NCBI RefSeq assembly: GCF_014268805.2
Contig: NZ_JABWRF020000002.1
Coordinates: 496,001-560,000 of the forward strand
Length of the DNA stretch: 64,000 nt
Reading direction: 5' to 3'
From: Pseudomonas farsensis
GTDB lineage: Bacteria > Pseudomonadota > Gammaproteobacteria > Pseudomonadales > Pseudomonadaceae
In this document: one piece after another, positions 34,980 to 44,728 of the stretch
How the letters are laid out: each line of letters begins with the position of its first letter
Position numbering within the stretch: position 1 is the first letter of the stretch
Notes under the pieces: generated by a model
What the model saw: the letters and a program-made list of their open reading frames with translations, nothing else
Database searches by the model: none
Told to the model about the DNA's origin: nothing
Translations under genes and position numbers: made by a program

Positions 34980-35513
34980 CTATAAATCCGCATCCTCCAC
35001 CACCCGCACCTTCGCCGCATCCAGCGCATACGCCGCATCGGCCAGGTCATTGCTGACCGCTTCCACTTTCAAGGCGCCGGTCACCCACAACGGTGTGTAG
35101 ATATCGTCGATCTTCAGGCCTTTGGGATAGCGCACCAGCACCAGCTGGTTAGGCGGCGGTGGCGGCACGTGGATGCACGCGCCCGGGTACGGCACGAGGA
35201 AAAACAGCGTGCTGTGCCCCTTGGCATCGCTTTCCAGCGGCACCGGGTAACCGCCCAGACGTATCTGCTTGCCGTTCATCGCCGCCACGGTCTTGGTCGA
35301 ATACATCACCGCCGGCAAGCCCTTGCTTTGCTTCAGGCCACCCTTGTCGGTAAAGGTGCCCAAAGCTTCCGGGGAGTTGTGGTCGATTTCGGGCATTTGC
35401 TCGAGCGCCTTCTGGTCCGACTTGGGCATCAGCTCCAGCCAGTCGGTTTCGGGCAGTTCGGCATGGGCCAGGGCGCTGGCCATCAGCAAGGGAATGAGGA
35501 AGAACGCACGCAT
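34980..35513 (-). CDS. Exported DUF3299-type protein
   Basis: The 177-residue product has a signal peptide (MRAFFLIPLLMASALAHA). The mature part contains WLELMPKSDQ, IRLGGYPVPLE and FFLVPYPGACIHVPPPPPNQ, the conserved line of DUF3299 periplasmic proteins. The single Cys in GACIH is notable. Start at MRAFF is chosen because a TTG five codons upstream adds no signal-like sequence. Function unknown, and it may bind metal through the CIH motif, which is a guess. It is 50 bp downstream of the GlsB-like gene. Confidence 0.8.
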   Translation of the reverse strand: MRAFFLIPLLMASALAHAELPETDWLELMPKSDQKALEQMPEIDHNSPEALGTFTDKGGLKQSKGLPAVMYSTKTVAAMNGKQIRLGGYPVPLESDAKGHSTLFFLVPYPGACIHVPPPPPNQLVLVRYPKGLKIDDIYTPLWVTGALKVEAVSNDLADAAYALDAAKVRVVEDADL

Positions 35514-35563
35514 GAGGATGCTCGGCAACTCAGGATTGAATTGCCGGGCATTCTAGCCTGAGT

Positions 35564-35809
35564 TCACTTCTTCTTGATGAAGCCGTAGATCACCAGCAGG
35601 ATGACCGCGCCCACCAGCGCACCGAGGAAGCCTGCCGCCTGGCCGGCCTGGTAGATACCCAGCGCCTGCCCACCGTAGGTGGCCAGCAGGGAACCTGCGA
35701 TGCCGAGCAGAATGGTCATGATCCAGCCCATGCTGTCGTCGCCCGGTTTCAGGAAACGCGCAAGCAGGCCGACGATCAGGCCGATGAAGATGGTTCCGAT
35801 GATGCCCAT
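35564..35809 (-). CDS. GlsB/YeaQ/YmgE family small membrane protein
   Basis: The 81-residue protein has three hydrophobic helices and the family core GIIGTIFIGLIVGLLARF. A PGDDSMGW loop and LLGIAGSLLATYGG follow, ending in basic IKKK. Members are stress-induced inner-membrane proteins (formerly 'transglycosylase-associated'). Start at MGIIG has an excellent AGAGGG ribosome site 6 bases upstream, so the Met at 35845 is rejected. Biochemical role unknown. Confidence 0.9.
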   Translation of the reverse strand: MGIIGTIFIGLIVGLLARFLKPGDDSMGWIMTILLGIAGSLLATYGGQALGIYQAGQAAGFLGALVGAVILLVIYGFIKKK

Positions 35810-35906
35810 GGCAATCCCTCTGCAAATGAAGATGGAACAAGCCAAAGCCTAGACAGCGCTTTGGCCAGTTGCCATTTCAGAGGGGTGCCGGCGGGCAGAA
35901 GTTCGA

Positions 35907-36989
35907 TCAGCCGACGATCAACGCCTCTACTTCGGCGATCTTGGCCTGCAATGTGGCCATGTCCTTGCAGCGCAGGGTAGCGTGGCCAACCTTGCGCCCG
36001 GCCTTGAAGGCCTTGCCGTAGTGGTGCAAGTGACAGTCGTCGATGCCCGACACCTTGGCCACTGGCGGCACTTCACCGATGAAGTTGAGCATGGCGCTCT
36101 CACCGACCTTGGCCGTCGAGCCCAGCGGCAGGCCGGCAACGGCGCGCAAATGGTTCTCGAACTGGCTGCACTCGGCGCCTTCGATGGTCCAGTGCCCGGA
36201 GTTGTGCACGCGCGGGGCGATTTCGTTGGCTTTCAGGCCGCCGTCGACTTCAAAGAACTCGAATGCCATCACGCCGACGTAATCGAGTTTTTCCAGCACA
36301 CGGCCCACGTAATCTTCGGCCAAGGCTTGCAGCGGGTGCGCAGCGCTTGCCACCGACAGGCGCAGAATGCCGCTGTCATGGGTGTTGTGCACCAGCGGGT
36401 AGAAGCGGGTTTCGCCATCGCGGCCGCGCACGGCCACCAGCGAGACTTCACCGGTGAACGGCACGAAACCTTCGAGCAACAACGGCACGCTGCCCAGCTC
36501 GGCGAAGGTATCGACAACGTCTTCAGGGGTGCGCAACACCTTCTGGCCCTTACCGTCATAACCCAGGGTGCGGGTTTTGAGCACGGCCGGCAGGCCGATG
36601 CTGGCGACGGCAGCGTCGAGGTCGGCTTGCGAAAGAATGTCGGCGAAGGCCGGGGTCGGGATGCCCAAGTCGCGGAACATGCTTTTTTCGAACAGGCGGT
36701 CGCGGGCGATGCGCAGCGCCTCGGCGCTCGGGTACACCGGCACGAACTGCGAGAGGAAGGCGACGGTTTCTGCCGGCACGCTTTCGAACTCGAAGGTGAC
36801 CAGGTCGACTTCGTCGGCCAACTGGCGCAGGTGGTCCTGGTCGCCGTAGTCGGCACGCAGGTGCTCGCCCAATGCGGCGGCGCAGGCGTCCGGGGCCGGG
36901 TCGAGGAAAGCGAAGTTCATGCCCAGCGGGGTGCCCGCCAAGGCCAGCATGCGGCCCAGCTGGCCGCCACCGATTACACCGATCTTCAT
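35907..36989 (-). CDS. purK: N5-carboxyaminoimidazole ribonucleotide synthase PurK
   Basis: PurK uses ATP and bicarbonate to carboxylate AIR in purine synthesis, feeding PurE. The 360-residue ATP-grasp protein begins MKIGVIGGGQLGRMLALAG. It contains KTRTLGYDGKGQKVL (ATP loop) and ANEIAPRVHNSGHWTIEG (metal and substrate end). It follows purE by 10 bp on the same strand, so the two act as an operon. Confidence 0.97.
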   Translation of the reverse strand: MKIGVIGGGQLGRMLALAGTPLGMNFAFLDPAPDACAAALGEHLRADYGDQDHLRQLADEVDLVTFEFESVPAETVAFLSQFVPVYPSAEALRIARDRLFEKSMFRDLGIPTPAFADILSQADLDAAVASIGLPAVLKTRTLGYDGKGQKVLRTPEDVVDTFAELGSVPLLLEGFVPFTGEVSLVAVRGRDGETRFYPLVHNTHDSGILRLSVASAAHPLQALAEDYVGRVLEKLDYVGVMAFEFFEVDGGLKANEIAPRVHNSGHWTIEGAECSQFENHLRAVAGLPLGSTAKVGESAMLNFIGEVPPVAKVSGIDDCHLHHYGKAFKAGRKVGHATLRCKDMATLQAKIAEVEALIVG

Positions 36990-36999
36990 ATCGTCAGCC

Positions 37000-37491
37000 T
37001 CAAGCCTGGCGCGGGTCTGGATTGTCCAGCACGGTGTCAGTCTGCTCAGTGCGGAACTGCTTCAGCGCGGCGTGATACTCCGGGTACTTGGCACCCAGGA
37101 TGCTTGCCGACAGCAGCGCAGCGTTGATTGCACCGGCACGGCCGATGGCCAGGGTGGCAACCGGCACGCCGGCTGGCATCTGCACGATCGACAGCAGCGA
37201 GTCGACGCCCGACAGCATCGACGACTGCACCGGCACGCCGAGCACCGGCAAGTGGGTCTTGGCGGCGCACATGCCTGGCAGGTGGGCAGCGCCACCTGCA
37301 CCGGCAATGATCACCTCGATGCCGCGGCCATCGGCCTCTTCGGCGTACTGGAACAGCAGGTCCGGCGTGCGGTGTGCGGAAACCACCTTCACTTCATAAG
37401 GGATGCCGAGCTTTTCCAGCATATCGGCGGTGTGGCTAAGGGTGGACCAATCGGACTTGGAGCCCATGATCACGCCAACCAGTGCACTCAT
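37000..37491 (-). CDS. purE: N5-carboxyaminoimidazole ribonucleotide mutase PurE
   Basis: PurE rearranges N5-CAIR to CAIR. The 163-residue product has the class I PurE signature [23 protein letters not shown] and [12 protein letters not shown]. The ATG at 37491 has AGGAGAGG upstream. Earlier in-frame codons run into the leader hairpin at 37537-37566 and are rejected. It is the first gene of purE-purK. Confidence 0.97.
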   Translation of the reverse strand: MSALVGVIMGSKSDWSTLSHTADMLEKLGIPYEVKVVSAHRTPDLLFQYAEEADGRGIEVIIAGAGGAAHLPGMCAAKTHLPVLGVPVQSSMLSGVDSLLSIVQMPAGVPVATLAIGRAGAINAALLSASILGAKYPEYHAALKQFRTEQTDTVLDNPDPRQA

Positions 37492-37536
37492 CGTCGAGCC
37501 TCTCCTGCAAGCGCCTTCTGGCGCGCTAAAAAGCAA

Positions 37537-37566
37537 CAAGCCACGCAGGTGGACCGGCGTGGCTTG
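37537..37566 (-). promoter_or_regulatory. Leader hairpin with T-run upstream of purE (possible attenuator)
   Basis: CAAGCCACGC (37537-37546) pairs perfectly with GCGTGGCTTG (37557-37566). On the minus strand it is followed by TTGTTGCTTTTTAG, an intrinsic-terminator shape, 45 bp before the purE start. No minus-strand gene lies close upstream, so it may regulate purE or end a small RNA. The rest of the 269-bp gap 37492-37760 shows nothing else. Confidence 0.6.
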
Positions 37567-37760
37567 TATACGGATTCTGATCGGCCAGCTAGCCGAAGGC
37601 GCGGGATTGTAGCGTATTTGCAAGCGGCCCGCCCACCCCCTTAAGCACAGCTCGGATCAAAGGGCAAGCTGTCTCGCGGGACAACTTTTTCCAACTGCTT
37701 AGGAATGTCGCGCAACAGCACGCTGCCCCTTAACCACTGCATTGCATCAAGGGGAATACC

Positions 37761-38381
37761 ATGCTTAAAACCGCACTTCTGACGCTGCTGCTGAGCCTGG
37801 GCACGCTGCTGCCACAAACCGTTCTGGCCCGACCACTGGTGGTAACGGTGTACCTTCACAACGATCTGGCCGGAGAAAGCGACGAGCAGATCAACACCAA
37901 CTTCTTCGGCCACTGGCTGAAAGAGATGCGTACCATTACCGAGCATCCAGTCGAGCTGATTTTCCGGCGCAACGTCGAAGGGGTCACCGACATCCACTAT
38001 GCGGGCAAACCTTCGCGGGAAGTTCTGGACACCTTCACGGCAGCGATCAAGGATTCGGAGGCCGGCAAACTCTTCTCGTACATGAACAAGCATCTGCTGA
38101 TGACCCGTGGAAGCTACGACCACCGCGGCTTGAATTTCAACGCCGGGCTAGCATTCCAGAAAGGCAACACCGCGGTCGCATCCGTGGCTGTCTACGGCGC
38201 TGCGGCGCATGAGATCGGCCATATGCTGGGTGCCACACACGAAGATGCAACGGTGAACTTCAATGGCTGGGCCTGCGAAACCTATACCAAACCCCGCCTG
38301 CCGCTGCGCTCGAACTGCTACCGCTACAGCGACAAGAACCGCGCAACCATCGTTGACTACCTGAAGTACAACTCAAACTGA
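37761..38381 (+). CDS. Secreted metzincin-like zinc metalloprotease
   Basis: The 206-residue precursor has a signal peptide (LLTLLLSLGTLLPQTVLA). It carries the full zinc motif HEIGHMLGATHED (HExxHxxGxxHE/D) near residue 151. A Cys pair follows (WACET, SNCYR). Unlike typical metzincins, no Met lies after the motif, so the Met-turn residue is missing or replaced. The protein is short for the class and may be a minimal reprolysin-like enzyme. Its gene ends 9 bp inside the convergent LysR gene. Substrate unknown. Confidence 0.75.
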   Translation: MLKTALLTLLLSLGTLLPQTVLARPLVVTVYLHNDLAGESDEQINTNFFGHWLKEMRTITEHPVELIFRRNVEGVTDIHYAGKPSREVLDTFTAAIKDSEAGKLFSYMNKHLLMTRGSYDHRGLNFNAGLAFQKGNTAVASVAVYGAAAHEIGHMLGATHEDATVNFNGWACETYTKPRLPLRSNCYRYSDKNRATIVDYLKYNSN

Positions 38382-39290
38382 GGCTTCATCAGCGGAGTTC
38401 GCCGATTCCAACTTGCGCCACAACAGGCGCACGTTGGCCTTGCGCACCAAGGCGCAGCGGTACACGCGGATCTCCAGCGGCACATGCCACTGGCTGCCCC
38501 CGCACACCACCAGCTCGCCCCGCTGCAGCTCGCCGCGCATCGACAGCCGTGGCACCCAGGCGATGCCCATGCCCTCCAGCGCCATGCTCTTGAGGCTGTC
38601 GGCCATCGCCGTTTCATACACTGTGGTGTAGCGCAGGTTGCGCTGGCGCAGCAGCAAGCTCACCGAGCGGCCCAGGAAGGCCCCGGCGCTGTAGGCCAGC
38701 AGCGGCACACTGGCATCACCCTCCAGGTCGAACAGCGGCTGGCCATCGGCGTCCACCGCGCAGACCGGCAGCATCTCAGTGTTGCCCATGTGCAGCGACG
38801 GGAAAATCTCGGCGTCCATCTGCAGCGCAGCGTCGGGGTCATAGAAGGCCAGCATCAGATCGCACCCCCCCTCACGCAGCGCATGCACGGCATCGCCGAC
38901 GTTGGTCGCAACCAGCCGTGTGGCGATGTTCATGCCATCGTTGCGCAGTTGAGCGACCCAGCGCGGAAAGAAGCCCGATGCCAGCGAGTGCGCCGCCGCC
39001 ACCTGGATGACCTCGCCCTGCCCGCCTTCAAGGTGGTGCAAATGGCGAAGAACTTCGCTCAACTGGTCGACAACGGTACGCGCGGTAACCAGAAACAGCT
39101 GCCCGGCCTCGGTCAGCTCGATAGGCGTGCGGGAACGGTTTACCAGGGTCAGCCCCAGCGCGGCCTCAAGGCTGCGGATGCGGCGGCTGAACGCCGGCTG
39201 AGTGACGAAACGGCGCTCGGCCGCCTGCGAAAAACTGCGCGTTGAGGCCAAGGCACTGAAGTCCTCCAGCCATTTGCTTTCGAGGTTCAT
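38373..39290 (-). CDS. LysR-family transcriptional regulator (HypT/YjiE-like)
   Basis: The 305-residue protein has the N-terminal LysR winged helix (about 5-65). LEDFSALASTRSFSQAAERRFVTQPAFSRRIRSLEAALG resembles the hypochlorite-responsive HypT/YjiE subgroup, but the match is only from memory. A type-2 periplasmic-binding-like sensor domain (about 90-300) follows. It stands divergent from aspA across 182 bp and could control it or itself. Its 3' end overlaps the protease gene by 9 bp. Confidence 0.8.
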   Translation of the reverse strand: MNLESKWLEDFSALASTRSFSQAAERRFVTQPAFSRRIRSLEAALGLTLVNRSRTPIELTEAGQLFLVTARTVVDQLSEVLRHLHHLEGGQGEVIQVAAAHSLASGFFPRWVAQLRNDGMNIATRLVATNVGDAVHALREGGCDLMLAFYDPDAALQMDAEIFPSLHMGNTEMLPVCAVDADGQPLFDLEGDASVPLLAYSAGAFLGRSVSLLLRQRNLRYTTVYETAMADSLKSMALEGMGIAWVPRLSMRGELQRGELVVCGGSQWHVPLEIRVYRCALVRKANVRLLWRKLESANSADEASV

Positions 39291-39472
39291 CGACTACTCC
39301 GCAGCGCGCGCACCAAAATGGAACACGCTCGATTGTCAATCGGCGTCACATCAAACCGTATGCCGTTTGTGCATAGGTTAGCGTGCAACAGCATTGGCTG
39401 CAAAATCGGCTTCAGGCCTAGGATTGGCGCCATTCCGGCATGTGCCGGGTCAAAATCGAGATGATATCCATC

Positions 39473-40897
39473 ATGTCCGCTGCTGCATCGTTCCGCGTCG
39501 AAAAAGACCTTCTTGGCACCCTCGAAGTCCCTGCTGATGCCTACTACGGTATCCAGACTCTGCGCGCCGCCAACAACTTCCACCTCTCCGGTGTTCCGCT
39601 GTCGCACTACCCGAAACTGGTAGTGGGCCTGGCGATGGTCAAGCAGGCTGCTGCTGACGCCAACCGTGAGCTGGGGCACCTGAGCGATGCCAAGCACGCC
39701 GCCATCAGCGAGGCTTGCGCCCGTCTGATCCGCGGTGACTACCACGAGCAGTTCGTGGTGGACATGATTCAAGGCGGTGCTGGTACTTCTACCAACATGA
39801 ACGCCAACGAAGTCATCGCCAACATCGCGCTGGAGGCCATGGGCCACCAGAAGGGTGAGTACCAGTACCTGCACCCCAACAACGATGTGAACATGGCGCA
39901 GTCGACCAACGACGCATACCCGACTGCCATCCGTCTGGGCCTGCTGCTGGGCCACGACGCCCTGCTGGCCAGCCTCGACAGCCTGATCCAGGCCTTCGCT
40001 GCCAAGGGTAAAGAATTCGACCACGTACTGAAGATGGGCCGTACCCAGCTGCAGGACGCCGTGCCGATGACCCTGGGCCAGGAATTCCGCGCCTTCGCCA
40101 CCACCATGACCGAAGACCTCAATCGTCTGCGGACCCTGGCACCGGAGCTGCTGACCGAAATCAACCTGGGCGGCACCGCCATCGGTACTGGCATCAACGC
40201 CGACCCTGGCTACCAGGCCCTGGCTGTTCAGCGCCTGGCCACCATCAGCGGCCAGCCGCTGGTACCGGCTGCCGACCTGATCGAAGCCACCTCCGACATG
40301 GGCGCCTTCGTGCTGTTCTCCGGCATGCTCAAGCGTACTGCGGTCAAGCTGTCGAAGATCTGCAACGACCTGCGCCTGCTGTCCAGCGGCCCACGCACCG
40401 GCATCAACGAGATCAACCTGCCAGCGCGTCAGCCAGGCAGCTCTATCATGCCAGGCAAGGTCAACCCGGTAATCCCGGAGGCCGTCAACCAGGTGGCCTT
40501 CGCCATCATGGGCAACGACCTGGCACTGACCGTCGCTGCCGAAGGTGGCCAGCTGCAGCTGAACGTGATGGAACCGCTGATCGCCTACAAGATCTTCGAC
40601 TCGATCCGCCTGCTGCAACGCGCCATGGACATGCTGCGCGAGCACTGCATCGTCGACATCACTGCCAACGAACAGCGCTGCCGTGAACTGGTCGAGCACT
40701 CGATCGGCCTGGTTACCGCACTGAACCCGTACATCGGCTACGAAAACGCCACCCGTATCGCCCGCATCGCCCTGGAAACAGGCCGCGGCGTACTGGAACT
40801 GGTACGTGAAGAGAAGCTGCTGGACGACGCGATGCTCGACGACATCCTGAAGCCGGCCAACATGATCGCTCCACGTCTGGTTCCGCTCAAAGGCTAA
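39473..40897 (+). CDS. aspA: Aspartate ammonia-lyase AspA
   Basis: AspA deaminates aspartate to fumarate and ammonia. The 474-residue product is of full length. It carries the fumarase/aspartase signature GSSIMPGKVNPV (near 325), plus GGAGTSTNMNANEV and NDVNMAQSTNDAYPT. Start is placed at MSAAASF. An upstream ATG at 39461 (MISIMSA) is possible but extends beyond the usual N-terminus. It has a clear terminator 58 bp after the stop. The divergent LysR gene is a candidate regulator. Confidence 0.95.
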   Translation: MSAAASFRVEKDLLGTLEVPADAYYGIQTLRAANNFHLSGVPLSHYPKLVVGLAMVKQAAADANRELGHLSDAKHAAISEACARLIRGDYHEQFVVDMIQGGAGTSTNMNANEVIANIALEAMGHQKGEYQYLHPNNDVNMAQSTNDAYPTAIRLGLLLGHDALLASLDSLIQAFAAKGKEFDHVLKMGRTQLQDAVPMTLGQEFRAFATTMTEDLNRLRTLAPELLTEINLGGTAIGTGINADPGYQALAVQRLATISGQPLVPAADLIEATSDMGAFVLFSGMLKRTAVKLSKICNDLRLLSSGPRTGINEINLPARQPGSSIMPGKVNPVIPEAVNQVAFAIMGNDLALTVAAEGGQLQLNVMEPLIAYKIFDSIRLLQRAMDMLREHCIVDITANEQRCRELVEHSIGLVTALNPYIGYENATRIARIALETGRGVLELVREEKLLDDAMLDDILKPANMIAPRLVPLKG

Positions 40898-40954
40898 CCA
40901 GACCGCTGCACACCGTCTCACCAGGTCGGGGGACTAGACACCTCTCAACCTTTC

Positions 40955-40988
40955 AAGGGCCCGAGCGCACGCTGCGGGCCCTTTTTTT
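40955..40988 (+). terminator. Intrinsic terminator of aspA
   Basis: AAGGGCCCG (40955-40963) pairs with CGGGCCCTT (40975-40983) and the T-run continues to 40988. Confidence 0.93.
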
Positions 40989-41068
40989 ATGCCTGCGCCC
41001 AGTAGCTGGCCAACTCGGCGGCACACAACTTGCTCTGCATTGCCCCTCAGCCCAACGGGACAGCGCGC

Positions 41069-42061
41069 ATGCTGCATAGCCACCTCACCACCCTCAACGC
41101 GGTTTCGCTGATTCTCCAGGTGTTCCAGGAAGACGGCGTAGACCCGCAGCAGATGCTCGCCGGCAGCGGCATCAGCCCGGCAGACATGGGCCACGCCGAC
41201 GCCCGCATTACCACCCAGCAAGAACTGCAGGTATGCGCCAACGCGGTGGCCCGGCGCGAGGACATCGGCCTTGAGTTGGGCCGGCGCATGCATGTGTCGT
41301 GCTACGGCATGCTCGGTTACGCGCTGCTCTCCAGTGCCACTTTGGGTGACGCCCTGCGCCTGGCGCTGCAGTATCCGGCACTGCTGGGAACAGTTTTCCA
41401 GCTGCGCCTGGTGGACGACGGCCAGCGAGTCTGGCTGTGCGCCAGCGATCACTACGACGCACCGGCATTGGCCGCGTTCAATGCCGAATTCTGCCTGGTG
41501 TCGCTCAAAGTCATCTGCGACGACCTGTTGGGGCGGCCGTTGCCGCTGCTGGGTGCGCGCTTCGAACATGCTCGGCCCGGCTACCACGCGCTCTACACCG
41601 GTGCGTTTCACTGCCCGCTGAGCTTTGCGGCCAGTGACAACGCCTTTGCCTTCGAGCGCCGCTGGCTGGACACCCCACTGCCGCTGGCCGACCCGATCAC
41701 CCACAAGGCGATGAGCGAACGTTGCCGGCGCCTGAACCTGGAGTTCACCGGCCGCCAGGCGTGGCTTGGGCGGATTCGCCAGTTGCTTGTCCAGCAGCTC
41801 GACGCGGCACCTGGCCTTGAGCGCTTGGCGCAGCAGATGAACTGCTCGTCGCGCACTTTGCGCAGGCATTTGCAGGCGCTGGGCAGCAGTTATCAGCAGT
41901 TGCTGGACGAGTTGCGCTTCGACCGGGCCAAGCAATTGCTGGCCGAAGACCAGATGCCGATCTATCAGATTGCCGAGACCTTGGGGTTCAGTGAGACCGC
42001 GAGCTTCAGGCATGCCTTCCAGCGCTGGAGCGGCGTGGCGCCCAGCCACTTCAGGGGTTGA
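41069..42061 (+). CDS. AraC-family transcriptional regulator
   Basis: The 330-residue protein has an N-terminal 'arabinose-binding'-type effector domain (about 1-190, TTLNAVSLILQVFQEDGVDP) and a C-terminal AraC double helix-turn-helix (about 235-330). The latter contains LAQQMNCSSRTLRRHLQALGSSYQQLLDE and IAETLGFSETASFRHAFQRWSGVAPSHFR. It precedes the acetylpolyamine deacetylase gene on the same strand after a repeat, so a role in controlling that pair is plausible but unproven. Confidence 0.88.
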   Translation: MLHSHLTTLNAVSLILQVFQEDGVDPQQMLAGSGISPADMGHADARITTQQELQVCANAVARREDIGLELGRRMHVSCYGMLGYALLSSATLGDALRLALQYPALLGTVFQLRLVDDGQRVWLCASDHYDAPALAAFNAEFCLVSLKVICDDLLGRPLPLLGARFEHARPGYHALYTGAFHCPLSFAASDNAFAFERRWLDTPLPLADPITHKAMSERCRRLNLEFTGRQAWLGRIRQLLVQQLDAAPGLERLAQQMNCSSRTLRRHLQALGSSYQQLLDELRFDRAKQLLAEDQMPIYQIAETLGFSETASFRHAFQRWSGVAPSHFRG

Positions 42062-42083
42062 CCTGTCAGCACTTGTTCGCCGG

Positions 42084-42198
42084 TGTAGGAGCGGCCTTGT
42101 GTCGCGAAAGGGCTGCGAAGCGGCCCCAGGCTCTGCGCCTCATGGACAATCGCTGAGGCCGCTTTGCGGCCTTTTCGCGACACAAGGCCGCTCCTACA
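42084..42198. repeat. Inverted pair of REP-type repeats
   Basis: TGTAGGAGCGGCCTTGTGTCGCGAAAGGG is followed by its reverse complement ending at 42198, with about 50 bp of further palindromic sequence between. The 295-bp gap after the AraC gene holds this and no gene. Confidence 0.85.
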
Positions 42199-42356
42199 CC
42201 TGTCGCGTAAACAGCATCGATGCTAGCGGCACCCGCGAAAAGCCCAGCCTCGGATGCCTTGGCCACATCGATCCCCTTTTGGCCGTTTGCATCGTCCCCG
42301 GTTAGCTGCCAGCCCAGCACAATTGGCCTACGCCAGTGATAACCCGGAGAACAACA

Positions 42357-43403
42357 ATGCTGACGGTCTATTCCGATGACCACCGCCTGCACCACGGCCG
42401 CTGCGAGCTGATCGACGGCCAACTGATGCCCTGCTTCGAAATGCCTTCACGCGCCGACCATGTGCTGCAACAGGTGCACAAGCGCAACCTTGGCGAGGTA
42501 CGTGGCCCCAGCGATTTTGGTCGCGCCCCGCTGCAACGCGTCCACAGCGCCGAATACCTGGCCTTCTTCGAAGGCGCCTGGGCGCGCTGGGCGGCCCTTG
42601 GCCATGAAGGCGACCTGCTGCCGTTCACCTGGCCGGCGCGTACCCTGCGCCAGGTCAAGCCGGTCGGGCTGCATGGCGAGCTGGGCTACTACAGCTTCGA
42701 TGCTGGCGCACCGATCACCGCGGGCACCTGGCAGGCGGCCTATAGCGCGGCACAAGTGGCGCTGACCGCCCAGGCCGCCATCGAGCAAGGTGCCCACGCG
42801 GCATTCGCCCTGTGCCGACCACCCGGCCACCACGCCGCCGCCGAAGTGATGGGCGGCTACTGCTACCTGAACAACGCCGCCATCGCCGCCCAGGCGTTCA
42901 TCGACCAAGGCCGCGCCAAGGTGGCGATCCTCGATGTCGACTACCACCACGGCAATGGCACCCAGGACATCTTCTATACCCGCGCCGATGTGTTCTTCGC
43001 CTCCATACACGGCGACCCGCAGGCCGAGTTCCCGTTCTTCCTTGGCTACGCCGACGAAACCGGCGAAGGCCCAGGCGCCGGCTGCAACATCAACTACCCG
43101 CTGCACGCCGGCAGCGACTGGGCAGCCTGGAGCGCAGCGCTGGAGGACGCCTGCCAGCGCATCGCCACCTACGACGCCGAGGTGCTGGTGGTTTCGCTGG
43201 GGGTGGACACCTTCAAGGATGACCCTATCTCGCAGTTCAAGCTCGACAGCCCGGACTACCTGAAAATGGGCGAACGCATCGCGCAGCTCGGCAAGCCAAC
43301 CCTGTTCGTGATGGAGGGTGGCTACGCGGTGGAAGAAATCGGTATCAACGCCGTCAACGTGCTGGAAGGCTTCCAGCGCGCCCAGCCAGGAGCCTCGACA
43401 TGA
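42357..43403 (+). CDS. Acetylpolyamine amidohydrolase (HDAC-like)
   Basis: The 348-residue enzyme belongs to the arginase/deacetylase fold and should remove acetyl groups from acetylputrescine, acetylcadaverine or longer acetylpolyamines. Active-site motifs are RPPGHHAA (two His), [11 protein letters not shown] (zinc Asp and His) and [12 protein letters not shown] (Asp ligand), all intact. Start at MLTVYSDDH has CCGGAGA upstream, and an earlier Met at 42336 is rejected. Its stop overlaps the next gene (ATGA), a polyamine-binding protein, supporting a polyamine role. Confidence 0.9.
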   Translation: MLTVYSDDHRLHHGRCELIDGQLMPCFEMPSRADHVLQQVHKRNLGEVRGPSDFGRAPLQRVHSAEYLAFFEGAWARWAALGHEGDLLPFTWPARTLRQVKPVGLHGELGYYSFDAGAPITAGTWQAAYSAAQVALTAQAAIEQGAHAAFALCRPPGHHAAAEVMGGYCYLNNAAIAAQAFIDQGRAKVAILDVDYHHGNGTQDIFYTRADVFFASIHGDPQAEFPFFLGYADETGEGPGAGCNINYPLHAGSDWAAWSAALEDACQRIATYDAEVLVVSLGVDTFKDDPISQFKLDSPDYLKMGERIAQLGKPTLFVMEGGYAVEEIGINAVNVLEGFQRAQPGAST

Positions 43404-44503
43404 TCCGCCGCAAACAATTGCTTGCCCCGCTGATTGCCGCCAGCCTGCTGGCCGGCGCCCTCCCGGCACAGGCCGAGCAGCGCACCTTACGGGTGTACAA
43501 CTGGTTCGACTACATCACCCCGCAAACACTCACCGACTTCCAGAAGGACAGCGCGGTGAAGCTGGTGTACGACATTTTCGACACCAACGAGGCGCTTGAG
43601 GCCAAGCTGCTCACCGGCAATTCCGGCTATGACGTGGTGGTGCCTTCCAACGTGTTCCTTGCCAAGCAGATCCAGGCGGGCGTATTCCAGCCGCTGGACC
43701 GCAGCAAGCTGCCCAACTGGCAGCACCTGGACCCGGCGCTGATGAAGCTGATCGAAGCCAACGACCCCGGCAACCAGTACGCCGTGCCCTACATGTATGG
43801 CACCGTGCTGATCGGTTTCAACCCGGCCAAGGTCAAGGCAGCGCTCGGCGAAAACGCCCCGGTGGACAGTTGGGACCTGATCTTCAAGCCCGAAAACCTC
43901 GCCAAGCTCAAGCAATGCGGCGTGGCACTGCTCGACTCCCCGTCGGAGATTCTGCCGCTGGCCTTGCAGTACCTGGGCCTGCCGCCGAACAGCGACAAAC
44001 CGGCTGACTACCAGAAAGCCCAGGAACTGCTGTTGAAGATTCGCCCGTCCATCACCTACTTCCATTCCTCCAAGTACATGGCTGATATCGCCAATGGCGA
44101 CATCTGTGTGGCGGTGGGGTATTCGGGCAGCTTCTCGCAGGCGGCCAACCGTGCGCGCGAGGCGAACAATGGCGTAGTGGTGGACATGCGCCTGCCCAAG
44201 GAAGGCGCGCCGATCTGGTTCGACATGCTGGCGATCCCGAAGAACGCAGCCAACCCGGAAGATGCCCACACGTTCATCAACTATCTGCTGCGCCCTGAGG
44301 TAATCGCGCCGATCAGCGACTTCGTCGGCTACCCCAACCCGAACAAGGATGCGACCGAGAAAGTCAGCCCGGCGATCCGCGACAACCCCAACCTGTACCC
44401 CACCGCCGAGGCGATGGCCAAGCTGTATACCCTCAAGCCCCTGCAGCGCGACGCCGAACGCGCCCGCACCCGCGCCTGGACCAAGATCAAGTCCGGGACC
44501 TGA
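43400..44503 (+). CDS. Periplasmic polyamine-binding protein (PotF/SpuD type)
   Basis: The 367-residue precursor has a signal peptide ([19 protein letters not shown]). The mature start [17 protein letters not shown] is that of putrescine/spermidine-binding proteins. Further family marks are [19 protein letters not shown] and [18 protein letters not shown]. It overlaps the deacetylase gene by 4 bp. No ATPase or permease lies nearby, so it must share another transporter or act as a sensor partner. Confidence 0.9.
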   Translation: MIRRKQLLAPLIAASLLAGALPAQAEQRTLRVYNWFDYITPQTLTDFQKDSAVKLVYDIFDTNEALEAKLLTGNSGYDVVVPSNVFLAKQIQAGVFQPLDRSKLPNWQHLDPALMKLIEANDPGNQYAVPYMYGTVLIGFNPAKVKAALGENAPVDSWDLIFKPENLAKLKQCGVALLDSPSEILPLALQYLGLPPNSDKPADYQKAQELLLKIRPSITYFHSSKYMADIANGDICVAVGYSGSFSQAANRAREANNGVVVDMRLPKEGAPIWFDMLAIPKNAANPEDAHTFINYLLRPEVIAPISDFVGYPNPNKDATEKVSPAIRDNPNLYPTAEAMAKLYTLKPLQRDAERARTRAWTKIKSGT

Positions 44504-44524
44504 AAGATCGATGGCGGACTCAAC

Positions 44525-44720
44525 GCGGTCAAGGTTTTTACACGCCTGTTCGCACCAGATATATCTCCTTGTGGCGAGCGGGCTTGCCCCGCGTTGGGCT
44601 GCGCAGCAGCCCTGAGGGTTACCCTTGGGTGTCGGGGCTGCTGTGCAGCCCAACGCGGGCCAAGCCCGCTCGCCACAACTATCTCTGTGGGCGATTCCAT
44701 GGTTTTGTGCAAGCTTGTGC
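44525..44720. repeat. Composite inverted-repeat element, copy 3 of 4
   Basis: The core 44571-44676 matches the other copies, with a longer, less perfect central loop. The left flank (CACGCCTGTTCGCACCAGATATATC) resembles that of copy 1. The right side carries CCATGGTTTTGTGCAAGC, the motif found on the left of copy 1. It lies between two converging genes. Confidence 0.8.
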
Positions 44721-44728
44721 GGCCCCTT

